Origin: Pelobates cultripes
Lineage: Eukaryota; Chordata; Amphibia; Anura; Pelobatidae
DNA: 64,000 nucleotides
Direction: 5' to 3'
Assembly: GCA_933207985.1 (NCBI GenBank)
Contig: OW240914.1
Location: forward strand, 128,565,099-128,629,098
In this document: piece by piece, positions 48,601 to 60,600 of the stretch
How positions within the stretch are numbered: position 1 is the first letter of the stretch
Layout of the letters: each line of letters opens with the position of its first letter
Made by a program: the position numbers and the translations under genes
The notes under the pieces: model-generated
Seen by the model: the letters and a program-made list of their open reading frames with translations, nothing else
What the model was told of the DNA's origin: nothing
The model's database searches: none

Positions 48601-51600
48601 TACAGAGAGAACATATCTGAAGCATATCAGACTGGTCCCACCCATACGGGCAGTCCAGATCCAAAATGCCAGCAAGTTCTCTCTGCACGAGAGATACAAC
48701 AACCCCAGACGATCGTTTCAGCCTTATTAGGCATCGTCAGTGAGGCATAGCTGATATCTCTCTCGTGAGCAAGGGGTCCACGTCTGGATTACCCTTTAAA
48801 CTAATGGAGAGCAAGAAATGGGTCACAAGAGTATTCTGAAGACAGACAGTAGCTAAAATAGCCTGCCCTTCAGTGGGTCCCCACTCAGAACTCAAGCTGG
48901 TTTAAGCTCAACTTGTGCCATTACAGAGAGAACATATCTGAAGCATATCAGACTGGTCCCACCCATACGGGCAGTCCAGATCCGAAATGCCAGCAAGTTC
49001 TCTCTGCACGAGAGATACAACAGCCCCAGACGATCATTTTTGACTCTCCACAAGTTCAAAGGGATAATCCAGACATGGACCCCTTGCTCACGGTGCCTAG
49101 GGAGATATCAGCTATGCCTCACTGATGATGCCTAACAAGGCTGAAACGATTGTCTGGGGTTGCTGTATCTCTCGTGCAGAGAGAACTTGCTGGCATTTCG
49201 GATCTTGACTGCCCGTATGGGTGGGACCAGTCTGATATGCTTCAGATATGTTCTCTCTGTAATGGCACAAGATGAGCAAAAATCAGCTTGAGAACTGAGC
49301 GGGGACCGACCGAAGGGCAGGCTATTTCAGCTGCTGCACGTTCTCAGTATTCTCTTGCAACCCATTTTTGACTCTCCACAAGTTTAAAGGGATAATCCAG
49401 ACATGGACCCCTTGCTCACGGTGCCTAAGGAAATATCAGATATGCCTCACTGATGATGCCTAACAAGGCTGAAACGATCGTCTGGGGTTGCTGTATCTCT
49501 CGTGCAGAGAGAACTTGCTGGCATTTCGGATCTTGACTGCCTGTATGTGGGACCAGTCTGATATGCTTCAGATATGTTCTCTCTGTAATGGCACAAGATG
49601 AGCAAAAATCAGCTTGAGAACGAGCGGGGACCGACCGAAGGGCAGGCTATTTCAGCTGCTGCCCGTTCTCAGTATTCTCTTGCGACCCATTTTTGACTCT
49701 CCCCAATGTATCAATTAAGCTTAACAAGCTCCAGGGTGGTCTCCGGTTCGTGCGGCTCGTCAGTAAACAAACCATATAATTCAAAGAGACTTTTATATCA
49801 CAGTTTACAGGGTCCATAGTCTGTGGGCAGGAGGTTGGCAAGTAGGTCCCTCCGAGAACCAGTGACGAGGTTCAGTTCGTCACAGTGTACTATTGGCTCC
49901 ATCCTTAAGGAGTTAAGATAAATAAGTTGCTTTCAAGTTGTTTATTGTCAGGATTACTAGTAGATCCAGCAAGCAGAATTATATCACATCTAGGACTTAA
50001 GGTAACGTCTTACCGGGCCTTAGAATGGCCGGACTTAACGTACCAGAGAATAGTCAGAATACTTGTCAGGGACACAGAAGGAGACACAACGATGATGGAA
50101 AGCCAAATATCAGGGATACCAGAATACAGGGTAGTTAAAACGAAGCCAGAATCAGAAACCTGAAATAAATGCTCAGGAACACACTCTTGGATAACTTCAA
50201 AGGGAAACCACGACAGGGCACTGATCAAAAGGTAATTTGGGTTTAAATAACCCTCCTAGATTTGTAATTGGCTTATTTGTGACCTCTGACCCCAAAACGT
50301 GCGTGCACGTCCATGACGCGATGCACGTAAGCGACATCTTTAATATGGGCAAGGGGTATTTCTTTAATAGAATTGGAACCGCAGTGGCCAGCGTCTCTGA
50401 TAACCTTGCACACGCCGGGAACCGAGATGGAAGGAGGTCGGGTCTTGATCTGCCGCGGGTGAGGTGAGTGTTTGTTATTTCTGTCAGTGTGACCACTGGT
50501 TTTCAGTGCGGTCACGCTGACAGAAGCCCGCGGCACCGGGACACACTCTGGCTCAAAAGGTTCACCATCACTAATATAGGGCAAAGGGTATGCAACCTTC
50601 TGTTCTTGATTACATTTCCCCTGATGCTTTGCCAGCATTTTGGTTGTAAGAGTATTATGAGAGATGTAGTCCACAACATCTGGAGTGCTGGAGGTGGCCT
50701 ACCACTAATAAAGGCTATCAGAAAGTTCTATCTGTTCCTTAAAAAACAATATATAACATTTATGAGTGTACTTAAAAGAAAGAGGGAATATAAAGTAGAA
50801 CAAACAAATAGGAAAAGTGCAAAAAGAACTCTTATTAAATCAATGCGTTTCTATGGGGTTTTGAAGCAAAGCTGGAAGACAGGCACTAGAGGTTGTCTTA
50901 ACCCTGCAATGTACACACTGCAATTTCACTGAACCTGTAATGTTGTCACTTGCAGGATTAAGGGGACCGGGTCATTTCAATTAGATCAAATGGTCTTGGT
51001 GTTCCTTTAACACAGGCCGAAGATAATCTCCTGTCTGAAATTGGCAGAATAACCCCTGGTTTAGGTCTAGTAATACTTCAAGCTAACAATATTCCTCAAT
51101 ATAGCAGCACTAGGGCATTTCAGTAAGTTACCTATAAAACCATATAAGGGGGTAACACATGGTTTGACTAAAATTCCATTTATAGCGTGTAGCAGGCTGG
51201 GCCGGGTCTTGGGTCATAAACAACAGAAACTGCTCTTTCTTCCAATATGAGGAAAGCTTTATTTAGCAAGCCAGCCCCAATTTAGCCACAGCAAAACATT
51301 AAACCAAAATAAACTCCTACTCCACACTGGAAACTTACTAAACATAGAGTACCCTCTCTATGCTACTGGGCAGCTAAGCTGACCCCAGTAGTTTAACAAA
51401 TAAAAATAAAGGCTCACAAAATACATTTTTGTTCCCACACAGTTTCAGCAGTCTCTTTGACTCACAGTCTCTCTGTCTCTGTCCCAGCTCTTCACAGGAG
51501 AGACTTTAACCCCCTCTAGTCAGGGAACACTGAAAGTGCCATTCTGGGGCTCATCTTACTGTCCGCCCGCACCGCCCATGCATCACCCTTCTGTCAGTCC

Positions 51601-54600
51601 CTACATTGGCTTCCTGTAAGATATAGGGCTCAATTTAAAATTCTGGTTCTTGCTTTCAAATCTCTACATAATGCTGCTCCCACCTATCTATCCTCCCTTA
51701 TACACAAGTATGTCCCGTCTAGGCCCTTACGCTCTGCTGAAGACTTACGTCTATCTTCTGTCCGTACTCCCACCTCTGATGCTCGCTTTCAAGACTTCTC
51801 GAGGGCTGCACCATTTCTGTGGAACTCACTTCCCTCCTGCGTTAGATGCTCATCCAGTCTCCACTCCTTCAAAAAATCATTAAAAACCCACTTCTTCATA
51901 AAAGCGTATCAATTAAACTGTTAATAGCTCCCGACTGATTCCTCTGTTGCAACTGTCATTAGTCTTATACCATCCTTACCTTTTTGTGTCATTTTACCCC
52001 ACTCCCTCTAGCATGTAAGCTCATTGAGCAGGGCCCTCAACCCCTCTGTTCCTGTGTGTCCAACTTGTCTGGTTACAACTACATGTTTGTTCGTCCACCC
52101 ACTGTAAAGTGCTGCGGAATTTGCTTGTGCTATATAAATAATAACATAATAATAATATAGCAGTGTTCCCACACTGCCACAAATGTTAAGATGCAAAGGG
52201 CAAATAACACATTTCTATATTTTATAAAATAAAAAAAATATATATCTAAACGTGAGTTAGAGTTATATATTTTGGAATAGAAACTGTTCTTTAGGTTTCC
52301 AAAATATACACTTCTGTCTGCCAAATCAGTCCTCACTGAATGTGCACAAAAGTTTACTTGATGTATCAAATTGTTTATTTGGTCAGTTTAAGAAAGTGTT
52401 CTGCATAGCCTATAAATCTTACTTTTCAACAACAATGTTTATTTTAGACTAAATAAATAGTTTTAAATTCTTTATTTATTCCACAGTAAGACCTGTAGTT
52501 GACACTACACTATGCAACATGTATATAATTATATAAACAAAGAACAATATCAATAAGAATTTGTCATGTCTGTTTTTTATGTTATAGCAAACACAGACTG
52601 TGATAAAACAGCTGAAAACTATCTCAATTAAAATATAATTGCGAGAACTGAACAACAAAAACTAAATGAAAAAGATTTTCAAAAGAGAGAGATAGCCTAG
52701 AGTGTTGGGGTAAACAGCTCCCAGGGATAGATTAACCCCTTAAGGACACATGATTCCCTTTTACTCCAGATGTTTGGTCCTTAAGGGGTTAAAATACAAG
52801 AGAGAACTGGAGCTGGGGAGATGGATTGGGAGCTAACCTGGCCAGAGCATACACGTTATTAGCCTTTATAGACCTGCAAGACGTGAAAAGACCATGTAGG
52901 TGCCGATAAATTGTCTTCATATTTTTCATTCAAAAAAAGATTGTGTTCTGAAGAGACCATGGGGTGTGCCTGGATATTTGTGTGTATTTCCATGCCTGGA
53001 AATCATAGCATTATAGGGTGTGCAAATAGTGGTTTATTAGCAAAGGAAACAAAGTAATTATAAAAATTACAAAAATATTAAAAACAGGGCAAGCCCCAAC
53101 AGAATATATAACCAATAATTAAGTAACTTACACACTAGGAGCATGTCTAATTGCATGAGTAAATGGGACGATATTTGCAGGGTCCCACACCGGAGAAGTC
53201 ACCACCATTTTTTAGGTTGAGAGATCAGGCCCTGGCTCAGATTAGACAGGTCAGCATCTATCTTTGACTCATCAGACACTCTGTGCTCTGTGTTGTATGG
53301 AATAAGAAGTGAGCGGGGAGTACCCCATCGGTATTTCAGTCCATGTGTGGAAAGGATAGCTGTGAGGAGACAGAGTGATTTTCTCCACTGCAGGGTCATG
53401 CATGAGAGATCTGAGAAAAGGTGAGCTACATCTCTTAAAATTTATGTTGACTGTTCACTCTGGTAACATTTAGTAAGGCAGCCTTATCTTGCCCATTTTG
53501 AAACATGATCATAAGATCACTGGAGGCAGAGGTGTTGTTCGACTGAGGCTTTGACAGGCAAAACATGTAATCTAGTTGAATATCTTTTGCTTGTTTAGTA
53601 GGTAGTAAGGCTATGAGTAGCCTATGTAGGAAGTGTGGCAGTTCGGTAACATGGTAACATCATCAGACAGCCTCTTATTTTTAGGTGTTTCCACCTTCTT
53701 TTATACTCCTTAGCTGCTAGTTGGTGTTCATGAATTGCGGGGTAAAGCTAAATAGGAAAGTTTAAAGGAACTTAACATGTATAGCTTGGAGGAAAGACGA
53801 GACAGGGGGGATATGATAAAATATATACATTTAAATATATAAAGGGAATCAACACAGTAAAGGAGGAGACCGTATTTAAAAGAAGAACAACTACTACAAC
53901 AAAAGGACATAGTCTTAAATTAGAGGGGTAAAGGTTTAAAAATAATATCAGGAAGTATTACTTTACTGAGAGGGTAGTGGATGCATGGAATAGCCTTCCA
54001 GCTGAAGTGGTAGAGGTTAACACAGTGAAGGAGATTAAGTATGTGTGGTATAGGCATAAGGCTATCCTAGATATAAGATAAGGCAGACTAGATGGGCTGA
54101 ATGGTTCTTATCTGTTGTCACATTCTATGCTTCCATCTGGGTTCTTGCTAAGGTTAGATCACAAATTTGCTTCTGCAGGTAAGAGAGTTGTGCTCTGCAG
54201 GTCAGTGAGTCACTGTAGTCTCCTCCATCATGATAAGTCTTGCTGTAAACCCCCTGACATCCTCTCACACTTGGGATATCTATGTTAATACTCTGACAAA
54301 CATCTGCCAGGAGGCTTGTGAGAATGGCTGCATTACTGAGCTAGAAGCCCCTAAACCGCCTGGTAGGATTTAGAGGGTTCCTGAAAGCCTAAATCAGGGG
54401 TGCCCAAAAGATACATCCCCAGATGTTTTAAAACTACAGCTTCCATGATGTTTTGCATTTATAAAGGCATGCAAAGAATCACAGGATTTGTAGTTTTACA
54501 ACATCTGGAGATATACCTTTTGGGCATTCCTGGCCTACATTCTCTATCTTACATAAAAGCAGATCATCGGTGGCGTCCAAGAAGTCTCCCGAGTTTTGAT

Positions 54601-57600
54601 GCCATGTCAGGCCTACTACTGCAATGCGGCCTTCGGAGCAAGTCGCCAATCAGCATAAAACCTGGGCTGATACGACTTTGGTTTCAGAGTCTTTCGCCAC
54701 ATAGCACATCTGGGCTACAAGGATGCCAAAGATTCCCCATGAAGAACTCTACTTTTTTCAGTTTTAGTCTGTTTAGATGGAGCCCCACAGGGATGCGACT
54801 ACCTAGGTCGAGAGCTAGCCTTACATACATTTTTATATACAACTAAGTTTACTGCTTTAATTATGTGTGAACTGACTTTATGTAACGTTTAGTAATTTTG
54901 AGTGCTTTTCTCTATGCCTGAGTGCTCTCAGGGAAATGTACCTGTTTTGCAATCACTACAAGGTTAAACCAGTTACATAAATGTATATGTGTGTGTGGGA
55001 CGGGCTTTGTGTGCTCAGCAGATTTCCTTTGAGAAATTCACATTAACAGGAATTGGTTACTGATTAACCCCTGCAGTGCCAGAGCAACTGACTGGCAATG
55101 ATGTGCTTTGCAAGGACACCTGTTGTGAGAGGGGGGTTGTCAGGATCACCCTGCTATTCCAATGCTTTTGTGCTATAAAAGCTGACAAATAGATACATAG
55201 ATTTACACAAACAATTACACATTAAGTAACCTGCACACATAATGACAGGTAATGCAGATGTTTCTCTAAGTGAAGCGATCTCTCCAGTGTTTTAAGTCTC
55301 GGTGCATCACTAATGTTAGCATTTATTCTGCTTTTCTACCAACTCTTTTTGACTGCTTGTCCTTCTTTTTGCATTTTTCTCTTTTTTTGTGTGATCTTGT
55401 ACTGTAATGTGATCTCTCCTATCTATCATACTCTTTTCTCTCAATTCTATTTCCTCTTTTTGCCTTCCTGTCTTTTACCAAGTTTCCCTTCTTTTTCCCA
55501 TTCCCTCCAATCTCTCTTTCCTACCTTCTACCCACCTCTACAACGTTTTACTTTTTTTTTCTATTTTCCCTCCCTTCCCCTCTCTCCTGCCCTTTAAGTT
55601 TCACCATACTATGAACCCTTATCAAGTTGAACTGTAAGCTAGTCATAGCCAACAGCAAACAGACACCATACACAGTACTGAAGAGCCTGATTCTACTGGA
55701 TAGACAGACAAGCATTTCACAGGAAGGCACAGGGTTCACAGAGACGTACTCTGTAACACAGAGGCTTTGGAAGCCAGAAGCACAGACAAGTATATCACAG
55801 TGATATATGGTGGATACATAGTAGAGAGACATACATAAATTAAATAGAACAGAAATACAGATATATGGAAAGATACACTCATGCATATTTCTAAACTGAC
55901 GCAAGAGCCACAGTATTGAACACAAACTGGGATCGCCATCTATATGACTTGTGGACAAACCAATATTTCGCCAGAATGGAGCAGCTCATTTCTCAGGAGG
56001 TAAGGTGCTATGTGAAGATGGGTTTGAAGGATCCAGATTACTGAGGAGTTAAGGGGCTTGAGACCAGAATCCCAGGTTCTTTATGACATTGACTATTACT
56101 TTGCTGCCTTACCTGATGCAGATTCTATCACATAACCTAAGCCAGGGGTGCCCAAAAGATCGATTCCCAGATGTAGAACTACAATTCCCATGGTGCTTTG
56201 CATGCCATTAGAATGACAAGTCACCACGGAACAAACATCTGGTTATCACCGTGTTATAACATTGTAACAAATAAAAAAAACTCACAGGCACTCCAAGTGT
56301 AAAGCCGCAGGCAGGTTTATTGCAACAAAGTGCACCGCAACGTTTCGACCACATGGTGCATTTTGTTGCAATAAACCTGCCTGCGGCATTACACTTGGAG
56401 TGCATGTGAGTTTTTTTATTTGCCTTATCGTGTTGGGATTGCTGGTCCTGCTCCGGAGCACCCGTGGCCGCTGGAAATGAGTGCGGTTCCTGCCATTAAC
56501 TTTGCTATAACATTGTAACAGGCATGTTCACACTGCATGCGTATCTCATGATATAGGTTTCTGGGGGGAAAGGTTTGCACTACTATTGCATGTACAATAT
56601 GCCTGATGTGATACTGACATGTATGATGCTCATATGATGCTGATGTGATACGGACATGTATGATGCTCATACATGTGAGTAGTGGCACAGTAATCTATCA
56701 TTTTCAAAGCTCTCTCTTTATATACTTCACTTCTCTATTTTTTAGAGGGATTGTCTGAAAATCCTGGGCAGCTAGTGGGGATGAGATCTGTGCACAACAC
56801 CATGTGAAAAATGTAGTTACAGTGCTAGGTGTGCCCTGGCACCCTCCCATTGTAAATAGTCAAACCGTTTTAAAATGGTTTGAATTCTTACCTGGGGTAA
56901 CACCAGGCTCTGCTCCTCAATGCCTGCGTACTGTAGTGATTTATGGTGCTTGGAGTGTGCTTTTAATGCTCCCATTCATTATGCAAACCCTATATATGTG
57001 TTAACACTGTGAGAAGAAATGTGATGCCAAAGGCAATGCTGTATATGCTTGCCACAATGTAACATTACAATAATGTTTATACACGCAGCTTTGTGATAGA
57101 TTGGCAGCACCACTACATGCATAAGTTTTATGATGTAACATTGTGAAAACTAGCCTTACCAATTCATCACGTGTATACTTGCACAATGAAATTGTGACAG
57201 GACTGGGCCTTGTCGTTCTGTCAAGATGAAACATTAAAAACAGAAGTGGTGGAGTTGGAAGTTGGTCTGGTTAGTTGAAGTGATTCCAGGACCTGTATGA
57301 CTAATCAAAAGAGAGAGAGAGAATGATGGTTATTGACTGGAAAAGGTAAACTACGAGTGTAACAACTGTAGTACCAGACGGAAACTCTCATTGCTGCAGG
57401 TTCAGTTTCTGAAAAAATTTACTTAGCCTTTCAACCATCTGATGTCAACCGAACGAGTATTATTAAAGGGGACCTGTCACTTTTCTGAAATGTGCACTCT
57501 TGGATAAAACAATGAAAACAATCTATAACTTGTGCTAACCTTTTTTATGCTCTGTATAGGGGGGTGATGGTGTGAGGGAGGGGTGGTAATGGTGTGAGGG

Positions 57601-60600
57601 AGGGAAGGTGATGGTGTGAGGGAGGGGGGTGATGGTGTGAGGGATGGGGTGATGGTGAGGGATGGGGGGTGATGGTGTGAGGGATGGGTGATGGTGTGAG
57701 GGATGGGGGGTGATGGGTGAGAGGGAGGGAGGTGATGGTGTGAGGAGGGGGGTGATGGTGTGGAGGAGGGGGGGCAATTGTGGAGGGGTGATGCCAGAGG
57801 AGGGGAGGTGATGGGAAGCCCAAGGAGTCAGACAGATGGTGTGAGGGACATTGAGAGGAGGGGGTGATGGTGAGAGGGAGGGGGCAATAATGTGTGGGGA
57901 AGTGATGGTGAGCGAGGGGGGTGATAGGAGGAGAGGGGATGACAAGGAGGAGGGGCAGGATGGCAACAAGGCGGATCAAGGAGAGGAAGTGGGCTTGATG
58001 GTGTGGAGGGAGGGGTGGTAATAGTGTGAGGTAGGGGTGGTAATGGTGTAAGAGAGAGGGGTATTTGTGTGAAGGGGGGGGTGATGGTGTCAAGGAGCCG
58101 GGTAAAGGTGAGAGCGGGGTGATGGTGTGAAGGAGGGGGCTGATAACATTGAGGAGGTAAGATGGGTGAGGAGGGAGGCAATAATGTGTGGAGTAAGTGA
58201 TGGTGAGGGAGGGGGGGGGTGATGGTGAGAAGGAGGGGGGGTGATGGTGAGAGGGGGTGATATTGAGAGTGGAGGGTGGCACGGTGAGAGGGAGGGGGGG
58301 GGTGGCCAATGTGTGGGAGGTGATGGTGAGAAGGAGGGGAAGACAGGCAGAGGGGGGCTGATGGTGAAGGAGGGCGGTGATGCAGGAGGGAGGCGGCAAC
58401 GGTGAGGAGGAAGGTGATGGTGTGAGGGAGGGGGGGTGGATGGTGAGAGGGGGGTGACATTGAGAGGGAGGGTGGCAATAAATGTGTGGGGGGGATGGTG
58501 AGAAGGAGGGGATGGTGATAGGGAGGGGGCTGATGGTGAGAGGAGGGTGGTGATGGTGGAGGAGGGGGTGGCAATGGTGAGGAGAAGGTGATGGTGTGAG
58601 GGAGGGGGCATGGCCTATGGGGAGATGGGGGCACGCCAGTGAGGGAGGGGCGGGATGGTGTGAGGAGGGGGGGTGATGGTGAGAGGGAGGGGAGACATGG
58701 TGTCAAGGAGCCAGGTGATGCAGTGAGAGGGGGAGGGATGGTGAAGGAGGGGATATTGAGAGGAAATGGGGGTGATGGTGAGAGGGAGTGGGGCAATAAT
58801 GTGTGGTAGTGGGGGGTGAAGGTGTAAGCGAGGGGAAGGCTGATGGTGAGAGGAGGGGTGGTACAGTGAGAGGGAGGGGTGGGGATGGTGTGGAGGGAGG
58901 GGGTGATGGTGTGGAGGGAGGGGGGTGATGGTGTCAAGGAGCTGGGTAAATGAGGGGGTGATGGTGAAGGATGTGGTGATATTGAGAGGAGGGATGATGG
59001 TGTGAGGAAGGGGTGATGGGTGAGTGGAGGGGGTAATGGTGAGAGGGAGGGGTGGTAATGGTGTGAGGAGGGGTGGTAATGGTGTGAGGGGGTGGTGGTG
59101 AGAGGTAGGGGGGTGATAGTGTGAAGGAGGGGGGTGATAGTGAGAGGGGGGTGATATTGAGAGGGAGGGGGGTAATAATGTGTGGTCCGGTGGTGATATC
59201 CGTTCTGCAGCTCTGCAATGTGCAGAGCTGCAGACCATATCTCGCTGACCGAGGACCCGACACAGCTGCCTAAACCACTAAATTAGACAGCCACCTGCGG
59301 ACGTTTTAAAAATAACTTAGGGCGGCCTGGGGGGCAATTGCCTCCCTGCCCCCTGTCCCAGCCCGCCCCTGACCACGGCTGTCAATCAGACAACATGTTC
59401 GGTTACTCCCTGCTTTGGTTAGCTCAGTGAAGTAAAACTCAAGAGGCAGCAATTGCCCAAAGACTTTTCATTGAGCTACAATGGTAAGTCTGTGATTGGA
59501 CAGCCACAGAAAGTCTGGGCGGGGTTAGACGAGGACGGCTTGAAAAGAGAGCCGATAGCTGTTGCAAGCTGGTTTTAAATATACCCCAATCAAAATATGC
59601 ATAAATAAATTAATGTTTTTATTAAGGGTATATTTACTAAATAGTGATTAAAAGAAAACTATAGAGATGCGTCTGTAAAATAGTATAGTAAAACTGTTAT
59701 TTTAGTAGGATGGTCTGAGGAGACCCTCTGATTGTTGTAGGGGTGACGTTTTGCAGTGTATTTGCTCTAGCCTCCCAATGCTTTCTTATGGGAACACTGA
59801 TGATCTCAGCCAAAGAGACGGAGCTACATGGAAGACACTGGAGACATGAAGGGCTGAGAGAACATAAATTGCCTTTTTTAACCCTGGCAGCACTGGCCTG
59901 GTCACCTAAATGGCGACTAGTGCACTATATAGAGTTAGGAATACATATTTGCATTCCTAAGGTTATAGTTTTACTTTAATGGTGTCCTTTTTAATGTCAT
60001 ATATTTATATGTATATATTTTTTTTCTTTTTTGTTTACTGTTGTTTAATGGTTTGCGGTCATACAATGTCAAGTTGTGTCTTTTAATTGATTTCACATAA
60101 ACATACACAGTTCTGTGTCTATTGTATTAATGCATTTATTGTATTTTATTTTTTCTGTTCTGCATGTCATTGTTTTCCTTTTTTTTATGCCCACTACTCC
60201 CACTACTATTTCCACCCATACCATAATGCTGGTTTTCTTGCAGGTGGAACAGATGCTGCTGGAGTTTCAGTTACAGGAAGAAGACTTACAAGTTCTGATG
60301 TGCAGAATGCAGACTGAGATGGAAAGGGGACTTCACCTGGAAACCAATGAGGAGGCTAGCGTTAAAATGTTACCTACCTATGTGCGTTCCACTCCAGATG
60401 GTTCAGGTGAGGTTCAGGTAGTAGCATTCACATATCACCAAGAGAGAGATATATGAGAGGGAATTTATTGTATGTGGCGGTATAAATTCTAGTCATCTAG
60501 TCAATTCAAGTCATCTGTAAAATATAAAACTTTATAATGTCTTTAACTTTAAATTAGAACCATTTTTTTTTTTTAAATTACAGCATCTGAAGAAGCCATA

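Larger units (their letters stand above)
47190..49884 (-). mobile_element. Solo LTR enlarged by two nested insertions
   Basis: Ends TGTGACGGACCGCC and GTTCGTCACA, with the exact 5-bp duplication GTGTA (47185-47189 and 49885-49889). Same family as 43349-44388 and 61732-64000. The inserts are a MITE (47412-47726) and the inverted module array (48490-49703). Confidence 0.75.

Noticed and set aside
48490..49703. CRISPR-like repeat array
   Set aside because: Modules are about 320 bp, inverted about a centre, without spacers, in vertebrate DNA.
57828..58937. Minus-strand open frame of 369 codons (and overlapping 284, 207, 173, 144 codon frames)
   Set aside because: All phases of the same G-rich minisatellite are open and give Pro/Ser/His/Thr strings. 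No conserved domain, no splice or start context.
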